Shown here: piece after piece, positions 1-6,851 of the stretch
Position numbering within the stretch: the first letter of the stretch is position 1
How the letters are laid out: each line of letters opens with the position of its first letter
NCBI GenBank assembly: GCA_910588885.1
Contig: CAJUSQ010000080.1
Coordinates: 1,309-13,982, forward strand
DNA: 12,674 bases
From: an uncultured Lachnospiraceae bacterium
GTDB lineage: Bacteria > Bacillota > Clostridia > Lachnospirales > Lachnospiraceae
Direction: 5' to 3'
Notes under the pieces: generated by a model
The model's database searches: none
What the model saw: the letters and a program-made list of their open reading frames with translations, nothing else
What the model was told of the DNA's origin: nothing
Made by a program: the position numbers and the translations under genes

Positions 1-92
1 AAACTTATCGTGAAAAAAGGAGATTTCGAATAGCGTGAAACTTATCGTGAAAAAAGGAGATTTCGAATAGCGTGAAACTTATCGTGAAAAAA
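1..92 (+). repeat. 37-bp tandem repeat, about 2.5 copies, covering the carboxypeptidase start site
   Basis: Two identical 37-bp units (1-37 and 38-74) are followed by an exact 18-nt partial copy (75-92), after which the sequence diverges into the coding region. Each unit carries an A-rich AAAAAAGGAGA ribosome binding site and ends in GTG; the second GTG (72-74) is the start codon of the carboxypeptidase. The repeat therefore duplicates the translation start region plus the first codons. The first base of the window lies inside the repeat, so its full length on the left cannot be seen. It could be a real recent duplication or an artefact at a contig edge. Confidence 0.9.
35..70 (+). other. Possible 11-codon upstream ORF created by the repeat
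   Basis: GTG at 35 opens a frame of 11 codons (MKLIVKKGDFE) ending with TAG at 68-70. One base later the carboxypeptidase starts with GTG at 72, in another frame. The mini-ORF has the repeat's own GGAG site upstream (19-22), at the same spacing as the real gene's site. It shares its first seven codons with the real gene because both come from the same duplicated segment. Whether it is translated, and so couples to the gene behind it, is inference; it may be a passive by-product. Confidence 0.35.
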
Positions 93-1067
93 TTAACAGG
101 TTTGTTGGTTGCTGTCCTTCTTCCCGTTTCCCTGGTAGGCTGCGGCGAAGAAGAGGTTTCCTTTGAACAGCCCTATCAGGTTTTCCAGTCCACGGAGCAG
201 TATGGCATCGGCATTACAAAACAGACGGAAGCAGCTTCTTTTTTCGGGGAGGAACTCTGTGTGGGCGGAAATGAAAACAGCACGGATGAAGCCATAACCG
301 CGGATCTGTCCGGAGCCGCCGGGCTGTTTCGGACAAATACCCGGGAAATTCTATATGCCAAGGATATCCATATGCAGCTTTACCCGGCCAGTACCACTAA
401 AATCCTGACGGCATACGTAGCCCTCAAATACGGGGACCTGCAGAGCATTGCCACCGTCAGCGAACGGGCTATGGAGATCGACGTGGATTCCTCCGTCTGC
501 GGTCTGGAGGCAGGCGACCAGATTGATCTGATGCAGCTTTTGTACGGGCTTATGATGTGCAGCGGCAATGATGCCGCAAATGCGATTGCCGAACAGGTTT
601 CCGGCAGTATTGAGGCATTTGTTGCGCTGATGAATCAGGAAGCCCTGGCTTTGGGCGCTACCAATTCCCACTTTATGAACCCTCACGGCCTGCCCGACGA
701 GCAGCATTATACCACCGTGTATGACCTGTATTTGATTTTCCAGGCAGCCATGGAAAGCGGAACCTTCCGCCAGCTGATCAGTACCGTGGATTATACGGCC
801 CAGTATACCAATGGGCAGGGGGAGCCTGTCACCGAGGAGTGGAAGAACAGCAACCGTTATCTTCAGGGGGAAGAGGAGGTTCCGGAGGGCATCACCATAG
901 TGGGCGGAAAGACCGGGACGACCAATGCCGCCGGACACTGTCTGGTTTTAAGCAGTGAAACCGGAAGCGGCGAGCCTTATATTTCCATTGTCATGCGGGC
1001 GGAAAACCGGGACAATCTGTACACCCAGATGACGGAACTGCTGCAGAAGGCGGCAGCGGGATCCTAA
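72..1067 (+). CDS. D-alanyl-D-alanine carboxypeptidase, lipid-anchored, peptidase family S11
   Basis: This penicillin-binding protein of the DacF/PBP5 type trims the terminal D-Ala from peptidoglycan stem peptides outside the membrane. All three active-site motifs are present: STTK at residues 107-110 (acylated serine S107), SGN at 164-166 and KTG at 280-282. The N-terminus is basic, then hydrophobic, and ends in a lipobox LVGC with Cys24, so the protein is predicted to be a lipoprotein. It has 331 residues and stops soon after the KTG region, so it lacks the C-terminal beta domain and amphipathic anchor helix of PBP5; the lipid presumably replaces that anchor. GTG 72 is the chosen start because GGAG at 56-59 lies 12 nt upstream; the in-frame GTG at 84 would be too far from it. 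No promoter is visible because the window begins here, and no clear terminator follows. Confidence 0.93.
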   Translation: MKLIVKKLTGLLVAVLLPVSLVGCGEEEVSFEQPYQVFQSTEQYGIGITKQTEAASFFGEELCVGGNENSTDEAITADLSGAAGLFRTNTREILYAKDIHMQLYPASTTKILTAYVALKYGDLQSIATVSERAMEIDVDSSVCGLEAGDQIDLMQLLYGLMMCSGNDAANAIAEQVSGSIEAFVALMNQEALALGATNSHFMNPHGLPDEQHYTTVYDLYLIFQAAMESGTFRQLISTVDYTAQYTNGQGEPVTEEWKNSNRYLQGEEEVPEGITIVGGKTGTTNAAGHCLVLSSETGSGEPYISIVMRAENRDNLYTQMTELLQKAAAGS

Positions 1068-1106
1068 GGCCAGAAGCAATAATACCAAAAAACTTGGAAT
1101 TAAAGA

Positions 1107-1135
1107 TTGAATTTTCTGTAAATATGTTCTATAAT
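1107..1135 (+). promoter_or_regulatory. Promoter of the small P-loop gene
   Basis: TTGAAT (1107-1112), a 17-nt spacer and a perfect TATAAT (1130-1135) form a good sigma-A-type promoter. The predicted start near 1142 gives a leader of about 47 nt before the ATG at 1189. Confidence 0.75.
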
Positions 1136-1188
1136 TATCTTATAAAAGCGGTTTGGAATGAGAGCCACAGACTAGGAGGAGATTGCCC

Positions 1189-1608
1189 ATGATACAGATT
1201 ATTGCGGGAGAAAAAGGTAAAGGAAAAACAAAACATTTATTGGAAAAGGTGAATACTGCCGTGAAGACGGCCAATGGCAGCATTGTATATTTGGATAAAA
1301 GCTCCAAACACATGTATGAATTAAGCAACAAAGTCCGTCTGATTAACGTATCCGATTTTCCGATTTCCAATTGTGATGAGTTTTTAGGGTTTTTAAACGG
1401 AGTGATTTCACAGGACCACGATTTGGAAGAGATGTACTTAGACAGCTTTTTGACAATATCTTCCGTAAAGGACGAAGAGATTGGGCATGCCATTGAAAAG
1501 CTGGACATTATCAGCAGCACGTTCCACGTAGATTTTATTCTCAGCATCTCCAAGAACGAAGCGGATTTGCCGGAGTGTGCCAAGGCAAAAATCTGTGTTT
1601 CCTTATAA
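1189..1608 (+). CDS. Small uncharacterised P-loop ATP-binding protein
   Basis: This 139-residue protein begins almost directly with a Walker A motif, GEKGKGKT (residues 7-14), after one hydrophobic strand, so nucleotide binding is likely. The body alternates hydrophobic strands (for example SIVYLDKS and DFILSIS) with acidic helices, as in a compact P-loop fold. No partner domain, signal peptide or membrane segment is seen. From memory, similar short proteins in Lachnospiraceae are annotated as hypothetical or loosely as twitching-motility/PilT-like; nothing here supports a pilus role. ATG 1189 is preferred because AGGAGG (1174-1179) is 9 nt away, whereas the in-frame TTG at 1183 would be only 3 nt away. 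It has its own promoter and terminator, so it is probably a single-gene transcript. Function unknown. Confidence 0.85.
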   Translation: MIQIIAGEKGKGKTKHLLEKVNTAVKTANGSIVYLDKSSKHMYELSNKVRLINVSDFPISNCDEFLGFLNGVISQDHDLEEMYLDSFLTISSVKDEEIGHAIEKLDIISSTFHVDFILSISKNEADLPECAKAKICVSL

Positions 1609-1656
1609 TAGAGATATATCATAAAATTGCATAAATAATATTTTTATACCACAGAT

Positions 1657-1696
1657 AAAAAGCTGTTAGAAATACGTGATTCCTGACAGCTTTTTT
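1657..1696. terminator. Bidirectional intrinsic terminator between convergent genes
   Basis: AAAAGCTGTTAG (1658-1669) pairs with CTGACAGCTTTT (1683-1694) with one G-U pair and a 13-nt loop. The + strand runs into TTTTTT (1691-1696); on the - strand the stem is followed by TTTTT. It can end both the P-loop gene (+) and the DUF378 gene (-). Confidence 0.85.
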
Positions 1697-1770
1697 CTTG
1701 CTTTTTCAAGGACTCCGGCTTTTTGTAAAGCTGAAATTAAACCGGTTACATTTGAGGGAATAATGAATAA

Positions 1771-1983
1771 TTACGCCTGTTCCATCGAACGGATTCGTCC
1801 AAATGCACTGATGAGGTAAAGACCGCTGACACCTACCAGGGCATAAATAATCCGGCTAAGCCAGGACATTTCCCCAAAAAGGAAAGCAACCAGGTCAAAC
1901 CGGAAGAAGCCAATCAGCCCCCAGTTGACTGCGCCGATAATCACCAGCGCAAGAAGTGTATAATCAAGTGCTTTTGTATTCAT
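1771..1983 (-). CDS. DUF378 family small membrane protein
   Basis: The protein has 70 residues with two predicted membrane helices (about residues 8-27 and 41-62) joined by a short loop. The family signature is clear: NWGLIG at 20-25, DLVA at 30-33, and an R-x-x-Y-x-LVG-x-x-GLY pattern at 44-57. DUF378 proteins (B. subtilis YuzA type) have no established function. The start is ATG at 1983, with AGGAGG (complement of 1992-1997) 8 nt upstream. It is transcribed away from the division operon and converges on the P-loop gene. I could not find a convincing promoter for it in 2000-2110. Confidence 0.88.
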   Translation of the reverse strand: MNTKALDYTLLALVIIGAVNWGLIGFFRFDLVAFLFGEMSWLSRIIYALVGVSGLYLISAFGRIRSMEQA

Positions 1984-2109
1984 ATCTAAAACCTCCTTTA
2001 TTTACTCAGGGATAGTATGGCATATTTTGCGCTGTTTCATGTTGGAAAAAATTGGAAAATCCGCTAAGATAGGAAAGTTAGATATAATGATAAGTTATAA
2101 ATGGGACTG

Positions 2110-2138
2110 TTGAGTTATAGCAGGAGCTGTGTTATAAT
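2110..2138 (+). promoter_or_regulatory. Extended -10 promoter of the division/cell-envelope operon
   Basis: TTGAGT (2110-2115), a 17-nt spacer and TATAAT (2133-2138) preceded by TG at 2130-2131 make a strong extended -10 promoter. Predicted start is near 2145. The ten bases GTGTTATAAT (2129-2138) recur exactly at 8521-8530 in the promoter of the cytidylate-kinase-like gene. Confidence 0.8.
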
Positions 2139-2144
2139 AAGAAG

Positions 2145-2292
2145 ATATGAAACTGCGCCGGGCACAGCGTATGTTCCCCGTAAGGGGTCCGGCCTTTTTG
2201 CGGACATACCGGACGGGCAGCCGGAATTAGTGCCAAAAGGGGATTTCCCCGCACAAATGGTCTTAGTTAGTTAGAAACAGGATGGTAAATCA
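2145..2292 (+). ncRNA. Structured 5' leader RNA of the operon, class not recognised
   Basis: Between the predicted transcription start and the GTG at 2293 lie about 148 nt rich in complementary segments. GTATG (2169-2173) pairs with CATAC (2205-2209) and encloses two hairpins: CCCC-GTAA-GGGG (2176-2187, a GNRA-type loop) and TCCG/CGGA (2188-2204). A CCGG/CCGG hairpin (2209-2224) abuts or competes with it. GGCAC (2161-2165) can pair with GTGCC (2230-2234) to close the whole domain, while GTGC (2230-2233) can instead pair with GCAC (2251-2254) around a GGGG-ATTT-CCCC hairpin (2239-2250). No poly-U tract follows, so any control would more likely act on translation or RNA stability than on termination. 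I do not recognise a known riboswitch consensus. Structure is read by eye; function is inference. Confidence 0.55.
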
Positions 2293-3672
2293 GTGGCCAA
2301 AAAAAAGAATCGCAAAATTGTAAAATACCGCAAACCGTTTCACCTGAATATCGGCGTAATTGTATTTGTACTTATTTTTTTATATGTCATGTACAATATG
2401 TTCGTATTTTTTACAACGAAGCATATTTCTGTCTATGAAGTCAGCCAGGGGACAATTGCCCAGGATACCTTTTTTCAGGGGATTGTACTGCGGGATGAAA
2501 CGGTATATCATACCAATGACAGCGGATATATCAATTATTACTGTAAAAACGGCTCCAAGGTAGGAACCGGCACCTATATTTTTTCCATAGACGAAACGGG
2601 GGATTATTACAGCCGGATGGCAGCCGCCAACGACGGGAAACTGCTTTCCGATGAATCCTATCAGGAGCTGGCCAGTGTGGCGGAACAATACCTGAACGGA
2701 TATTCCGATGTTAATTTCCGCCAGGTCTATCAGTTTAAATACGATATGGAAGGAACCATGGTAGAGGAGCTGAATTCCAGCGCACAGCTGGGAGCGGATG
2801 CCCTTGCCTCCGGTACGGGACTCCATACGTATACATCGGAAACGGACGGAATCGTGGTTTATCATACGGACGGCCTGGAAGGACTTACTCTGGACGGCCT
2901 GACTCGTGAAAATTTTGACAATCCTGCCTATGAAAAGGAGAATTTCCTAAAACGCCAGACTGTTTCAGCGGGAGATGCCGCTTACAAAATCGTCAACAGT
3001 GAAATCTGGCAGGTGGTTATTCCCATTGATGAGGGACTGGCCCAGGATCTGGCAGAAACAGAGAATATTAAGGTATCCTTTAAAAAGGACAATTCCACGG
3101 TTTGGGCTGCTTCCAGCCTGCTTAACAAGGAAGACGGCGCCTATCTGGTTCTGGAATTCAATAATTCCGCGATCCGGTTTGTGGATGACCGCTATCTGGA
3201 GCTGGAGCTATTGCTGACGGATACCACCGGGCTGAAGATTCCGAATACCGCCATTACGGAAAAGGATTTTATTTCCATCCCCAAGGAATACATCACAAAA
3301 GGCGGAGATTCCGACAGTAACGGCATCCTTTTGGTGAAAACGAATAAAGAAGGCGAAGAATCCGTCGTATTTACAAAGGCAACTCTGTTTTATGAAACAG
3401 ATACTTCCTATTATATATCCGCAGAAGACGTAAAGCTGGGAGACGTGGTCGTCCTGCCGGAATCCAGCGAACGGTATACGCTGAAGGAATCCGGTACCTT
3501 GGAGGGAGTCTACAACATCAACAAGGGCTATGCGGTCTTCCGGAGGATTGAGAAACTATTTGAAAACGAAGAATATACAATTGTAGAAAGCGGCACGTCC
3601 AACGGTATTTCCATGTATGACCACATTGCATTGGACAGCAGCGCCGTTTCGGAAAATGATCTTGTACATTAG
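2293..3672 (+). CDS. HlyD-like membrane-anchored periplasmic-adaptor-type protein
   Basis: The 459-residue protein has a very basic cytoplasmic N-terminus (residues 1-17), one membrane helix (about 18-40) and a large extracytoplasmic part. Residues 45-100 (GIVLRDETVYHTNDSGYINYYCKNG and following) resemble one half of a barrel-sandwich hybrid domain, and about 180-240 could be the other half. This is the layout of proteins annotated as 'HlyD family efflux transporter periplasmic adaptor subunit' in Clostridia. No transporter gene lies next to it, so an export role is not supported; the neighbours suggest a role in division or the envelope. The start is GTG 2293, with a modest AGGATGG site (2279-2285) 7 nt upstream. 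It is the first gene of the operon and the next gene begins 10 nt after its stop. Confidence 0.75.
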   Translation: MAKKKNRKIVKYRKPFHLNIGVIVFVLIFLYVMYNMFVFFTTKHISVYEVSQGTIAQDTFFQGIVLRDETVYHTNDSGYINYYCKNGSKVGTGTYIFSIDETGDYYSRMAAANDGKLLSDESYQELASVAEQYLNGYSDVNFRQVYQFKYDMEGTMVEELNSSAQLGADALASGTGLHTYTSETDGIVVYHTDGLEGLTLDGLTRENFDNPAYEKENFLKRQTVSAGDAAYKIVNSEIWQVVIPIDEGLAQDLAETENIKVSFKKDNSTVWAASSLLNKEDGAYLVLEFNNSAIRFVDDRYLELELLLTDTTGLKIPNTAITEKDFISIPKEYITKGGDSDSNGILLVKTNKEGEESVVFTKATLFYETDTSYYISAEDVKLGDVVVLPESSERYTLKESGTLEGVYNINKGYAVFRRIEKLFENEEYTIVESGTSNGISMYDHIALDSSAVSENDLVH

Positions 3673-3682
3673 GAGGAGAATC

Positions 3683-4384
3683 ATGTTATCGGAAAATTTG
3701 GCAAAGGTTCAGGAAAATATCAGGATCGCCTGTAAAAAGGCGGGAAGGCAGGAATCGGACGTGACGCTGATTGCCGTCAGCAAAACAAAACCGGTTTCCA
3801 TGCTGGAGGAGATCTATCGGGAAGGCATTCGGGAATTCGGGGAAAATAAGGTGCAGGAACTGACAGAGAAACAAACCGTCCTGCCAGGGGACATACACTG
3901 GCATATGATCGGGCATCTCCAGCGGAATAAAGTAAAATACATCGTAGGCTCCGTATCTTTAATCCATTCTGTGGATTCCCTGCGACTGGCTCAGGAAATC
4001 AGCAGCCAGGCGGTCAAAAAGCAGATACGGCAGGAGATTTTGGTAGAAGTTAATATTGCCAGTGAAGAATCCAAATTCGGCATTTCCAAAGAGGAAGCCA
4101 TTTCCCTGGTGGAAGAAATTGCAAAATTGCCGGGAATTCGGATCCGCGGCCTTATGACAATCGCTCCTTTTGTGGAAAATCCCGAAGAAAACCGAATTTA
4201 TTTTCAAAAAATGAGGGAATTATCTGTTGACATTGCCCGTAAAAACATTGATAATGTAGAGGTAGATATTTTGTCCATGGGAATGACCGGTGACTACATG
4301 GTTGCCATTGAAGAAGGTGCGACGATGGTGCGTGTGGGGACCGGGATTTTTGGTGAAAGAAATTATGGATGCGTTCAGGAATGA
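3683..4384 (+). CDS. yggS: PLP homeostasis protein, YggS/YlmE/PLPBP family
   Basis: This 233-residue protein is a single-domain pyridoxal-phosphate-binding protein that helps keep free PLP and amino-acid/keto-acid pools in balance; it is not known to be an enzyme. The PLP lysine is K34 in LIAVSKTKP. Other family marks are FGENKVQE, WHMIGHLQRNKVK, HSVDS and the C-terminal phosphate-binding stretch GMTGDYMVAIEEGATMVRVG. The length matches the family. ATG 3683 is chosen because AGGAGG (3671-3676), which overlaps the previous stop codon, is 6 nt upstream; an upstream in-frame ATG at 3617 would overlap the preceding gene by 56 nt. It precedes sepF, as ylmE does in the B. subtilis ylm cluster. Confidence 0.95.
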   Translation: MLSENLAKVQENIRIACKKAGRQESDVTLIAVSKTKPVSMLEEIYREGIREFGENKVQELTEKQTVLPGDIHWHMIGHLQRNKVKYIVGSVSLIHSVDSLRLAQEISSQAVKKQIRQEILVEVNIASEESKFGISKEEAISLVEEIAKLPGIRIRGLMTIAPFVENPEENRIYFQKMRELSVDIARKNIDNVEVDILSMGMTGDYMVAIEEGATMVRVGTGIFGERNYGCVQE

Positions 4385-4400
4385 TTAGGGAGATTATATA

Positions 4401-4940
4401 ATGGGTGTATTAGATAAATTTTTGAATGTAATGCGTCTGAATCCGGACGAGGAGGATGATTTTTACAACGAAGATTATTATGAAGACGACTATGAAGAAG
4501 AGGAAAAGCCTGCCCGGAAGAACCGCCGCAGTGAAAAGGAGCTGGATTTTCCGGAGGAAGACCGAAAGTCTGCCCCTGCAAAGGACCGGCCGGCCAAAAC
4601 TTCCTCAAAGGTAACGCAGATGCGCACGGTAAAGCGCCAGCACAACGGAATGGAAGTATGTGTAATCAAACCGACTTGTGTCGATGACGAACGGGAGATT
4701 ACAGATACCTTATTAATGGATCGAACTGTTGTTCTGAATGTGGAAGGGTTGGAGATCGAAACTGCCCAGCGGATCATTGATTTTACTTCCGGTTCCTGCT
4801 ATGCCATCAACGGCAATTTCCAGAAGGTTTCTACTTACATATTTATTATCACACCACCCAGCGTAGACATTTCCGGGGATTTCCTGAATATGGTGGATTC
4901 TTTAAGTATCAGTACCCCAGGCATTCGATTCGATTATTAA
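4401..4940 (+). CDS. sepF: Cell division protein SepF
   Basis: SepF (179 residues) tethers FtsZ filaments to the membrane and helps shape the division septum. The N-terminus MGVLDKFLNVMRL fits the membrane-targeting amphipathic helix. A long, highly acidic and then mixed-charge linker follows (about 15-75), probably disordered. The conserved SepF core is at about 82-158, including RIIDFTSGSCYAINGNFQKV (124-143), the region for dimerisation and FtsZ binding, followed by STYIFIITP. About 20 residues follow the core. The start ATG 4401 has AGGGAG 8 nt upstream. The gene follows yggS after 16 nt and precedes ylmH by 14 nt, the classical ylm order, although ylmG is missing here. Confidence 0.96.
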   Translation: MGVLDKFLNVMRLNPDEEDDFYNEDYYEDDYEEEEKPARKNRRSEKELDFPEEDRKSAPAKDRPAKTSSKVTQMRTVKRQHNGMEVCVIKPTCVDDEREITDTLLMDRTVVLNVEGLEIETAQRIIDFTSGSCYAINGNFQKVSTYIFIITPPSVDISGDFLNMVDSLSISTPGIRFDY

Positions 4941-4954
4941 AAAGGAAGGATTCT

Positions 4955-5707
4955 ATGACACGGGAAGAAACCATATTAGCCAACCATCTGGTGGATTTAT
5001 CCAGACAGGCTTTTCAAAGGGGATTTGCCGTTTTCAGCGACTTTTTGAATTTAAATGAACAGAATATTTTCCATTCCTCCATTCCCAGGCTCTATGGCGG
5101 CTTTGAAATGTCGGGTGGATATGAATTTGCAGAGCGTCAGATGATAGCATTTCTACCTGATGCTCTTATGTTTCCCTTACAATATCCCTTTGTCTGCCAG
5201 AGTATCCGCCCTTTGAACCGAAAATTTGCAGATGCGCTGACTCATCGGGATGTGCTGGGAGCTTTGATGAGCCTGGGTATCGAGCGGGGCAGGATCGGGG
5301 ATATCCTGGTCCGGGAACAGCAGATCTATATATTCTGCCATACCTGTGTAGCCGCCTATATCCGGGAAGAGCTGACACAGATTAAGCATACCTCCGTTTC
5401 GGTTTCCATCGAGGAGGAAGACTGCCCGGATATCCGTCCAAATACCCGGCTTTGCGAAGGAATCGTCTCCTCGAACCGCCTGGATGCGTTGTTAGCGGAG
5501 TGGTGCCGGCTTTCCCGCAGCAAGGCCGGCGAACTGGTCAAGCGGGGCAGCGTGTTTGTAAACGGAAAGGAAATGGAAAGCGTCAGCTATTCCTGTAAGC
5601 CCGGGGAAATTATTTCCGTCCGGGGCATCGGAAGGTTCCGTTTTCTGCAGTCTTTTGGAGAAACGAAAAAAGGCAGGCTGAAAATCCGGTACGAGATTTA
5701 TGAATAG
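4955..5707 (+). CDS. ylmH: YlmH-type RNA-binding protein with C-terminal S4 domain
   Basis: The protein has 250 residues. An N-terminal YlmH domain is followed by the family signature HRDVLGALMSLGIERGRIGDI (97-117) and a C-terminal S4 RNA-binding domain at about 172-225 (SNRLDALLAEWCRLSRSKAGELVKRGSVFVNG). In B. subtilis and relatives YlmH is encoded beside division genes and has been linked to rescue of stalled ribosomes through binding of 50S subunits with peptidyl-tRNA; that is family knowledge. ATG 4955 follows an AAGGAAGGA site. Many Gram-positive clusters have divIVA directly downstream; here aroB follows after 33 nt. Confidence 0.93.
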   Translation: MTREETILANHLVDLSRQAFQRGFAVFSDFLNLNEQNIFHSSIPRLYGGFEMSGGYEFAERQMIAFLPDALMFPLQYPFVCQSIRPLNRKFADALTHRDVLGALMSLGIERGRIGDILVREQQIYIFCHTCVAAYIREELTQIKHTSVSVSIEEEDCPDIRPNTRLCEGIVSSNRLDALLAEWCRLSRSKAGELVKRGSVFVNGKEMESVSYSCKPGEIISVRGIGRFRFLQSFGETKKGRLKIRYEIYE

Positions 5708-5740
5708 GGCTTTTAAGCCGTGGTCAAAAGGAGGACATAC

Positions 5741-6838
5741 ATGAGCCGATTACTTACCGTAGAATATGAGGGTTCCCCTTGTTATCAGATACATATAGAA
5801 CATACATTCGATTTCTTGCCGGGGATTTTGCGGGACCTGGGATATGGCCCGGATCGTAAGGTCTGCATCGTAACGGATTCCAACGTGGCCCCTCTCTATC
5901 TGGAAGAACTGAAGGTGCGGCTGTCCGGGATGTTTGCTCATTGCAGTGCTTATGTTATTCCGGCGGGAGAAGAATATAAGAATACCGATACGGTGGGGCA
6001 GGGCTACGAGCATTTGATCCGCCATGCCTTTGACCGGAAGGATTTCCTGATCGCCCTGGGAGGCGGAGTGGTCGGCGATTTGACCGGGTTTACTGCAGCC
6101 ACTTATCTGAGGGGAATTGACTTTATACAGGTTCCCACCACCTTACTGTCCCAAGTAGACAGCAGTATCGGCGGCAAGACCGGGGTGGATTTTATGCAGT
6201 ATAAAAATATGGTAGGAGCTTTTTACATGCCAAAGCTGGTATATATGAATCTTTCGGTGCTGAAAAGCCTGCCTGCAGATCAGTTTTTTTCCGGAATGGG
6301 GGAAATTTTAAAACATGGACAGATCAAGGACAGCCTGTATTTCCGGCAGGTAACCGAAAATAATTCGGCGATTGCTTTGAAAAATCCAGATGCTTTGGAG
6401 GAAATGATTTACGGCAGCTGCATGATCAAACGGGATGTAGTGCAGCGGGACCCCAGAGAGCAGGGGGAGCGGGCATTGTTAAATTTCGGACATACCATTG
6501 GACATGCCATTGAAAAGCTGTCCGGATTTCAGCTGCTTCATGGGCAATGCGTCGCCTTGGGTATGCTGGGAGCAGCTTATCTTTCCTGCCGCTACGGCAC
6601 TTATCCGGAAGAACAGCTGGAACAGCTAAGAACGGCAATTTCCGCTTTTCAGCTGCCCCTTTGTCTGGAACAGCCGGAATTTTCTCCGGAAGAGGTCCTG
6701 GCTGCTACGAAGCATGACAAGAAAATGGAATCCGGAAAGGTAAAATTTATTCTTCTTTCAGAAGCAGGCAAGGCTTACATTACAAAAGAACTTACGGAGG
6801 ATCAGATTTTGGAAGGAATCCGGTATCTATTCCCATAA
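5741..6838 (+). CDS. aroB: 3-dehydroquinate synthase
   Basis: AroB converts DAHP to 3-dehydroquinate, the second step of the shikimate pathway to aromatic amino acids, using NAD and a divalent metal. The 365-residue protein carries the NAD-binding GGGVVGDLTGF motif, then QVPTTLLSQVDSSIGGKTGVD, which binds substrate and cofactor. The metal ligands are inferred to be E188 (GEILKHG), H251 (NFGHTIGHA) and H267 (HGQ). Length is normal. ATG 5741 is preferred because AGGAGG (5729-5734) lies 6 nt upstream; an in-frame GTG at 5720 lies before that site. The flanking genes are not aromatic biosynthesis genes, so aroB is isolated from the rest of its pathway in this window. Confidence 0.96.
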   Translation: MSRLLTVEYEGSPCYQIHIEHTFDFLPGILRDLGYGPDRKVCIVTDSNVAPLYLEELKVRLSGMFAHCSAYVIPAGEEYKNTDTVGQGYEHLIRHAFDRKDFLIALGGGVVGDLTGFTAATYLRGIDFIQVPTTLLSQVDSSIGGKTGVDFMQYKNMVGAFYMPKLVYMNLSVLKSLPADQFFSGMGEILKHGQIKDSLYFRQVTENNSAIALKNPDALEEMIYGSCMIKRDVVQRDPREQGERALLNFGHTIGHAIEKLSGFQLLHGQCVALGMLGAAYLSCRYGTYPEEQLEQLRTAISAFQLPLCLEQPEFSPEEVLAATKHDKKMESGKVKFILLSEAGKAYITKELTEDQILEGIRYLFP

Positions 6839-6851
6839 TTTGGAGGTGTTT

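Noticed and set aside
351..938. 195-codon open frame on the - strand
   Set aside because: It is antisense to the catalytic part of the carboxypeptidase, whose active-site motifs confirm the + strand.
1140..1622. 160-codon open frame on the - strand
   Set aside because: It lies opposite the P-loop gene, which has its own promoter, ribosome binding site and Walker A motif; the antisense product shows no recognisable motif.
2083..2088. Second TATAAT upstream of the operon
   Set aside because: No acceptable -35 at 16-18 nt spacing, unlike the promoter at 2110-2138.
2171..2230. 19-codon ATG frame inside the structured leader
   Set aside because: No ribosome binding site precedes it, and its bases are explained by the hairpins of the leader.
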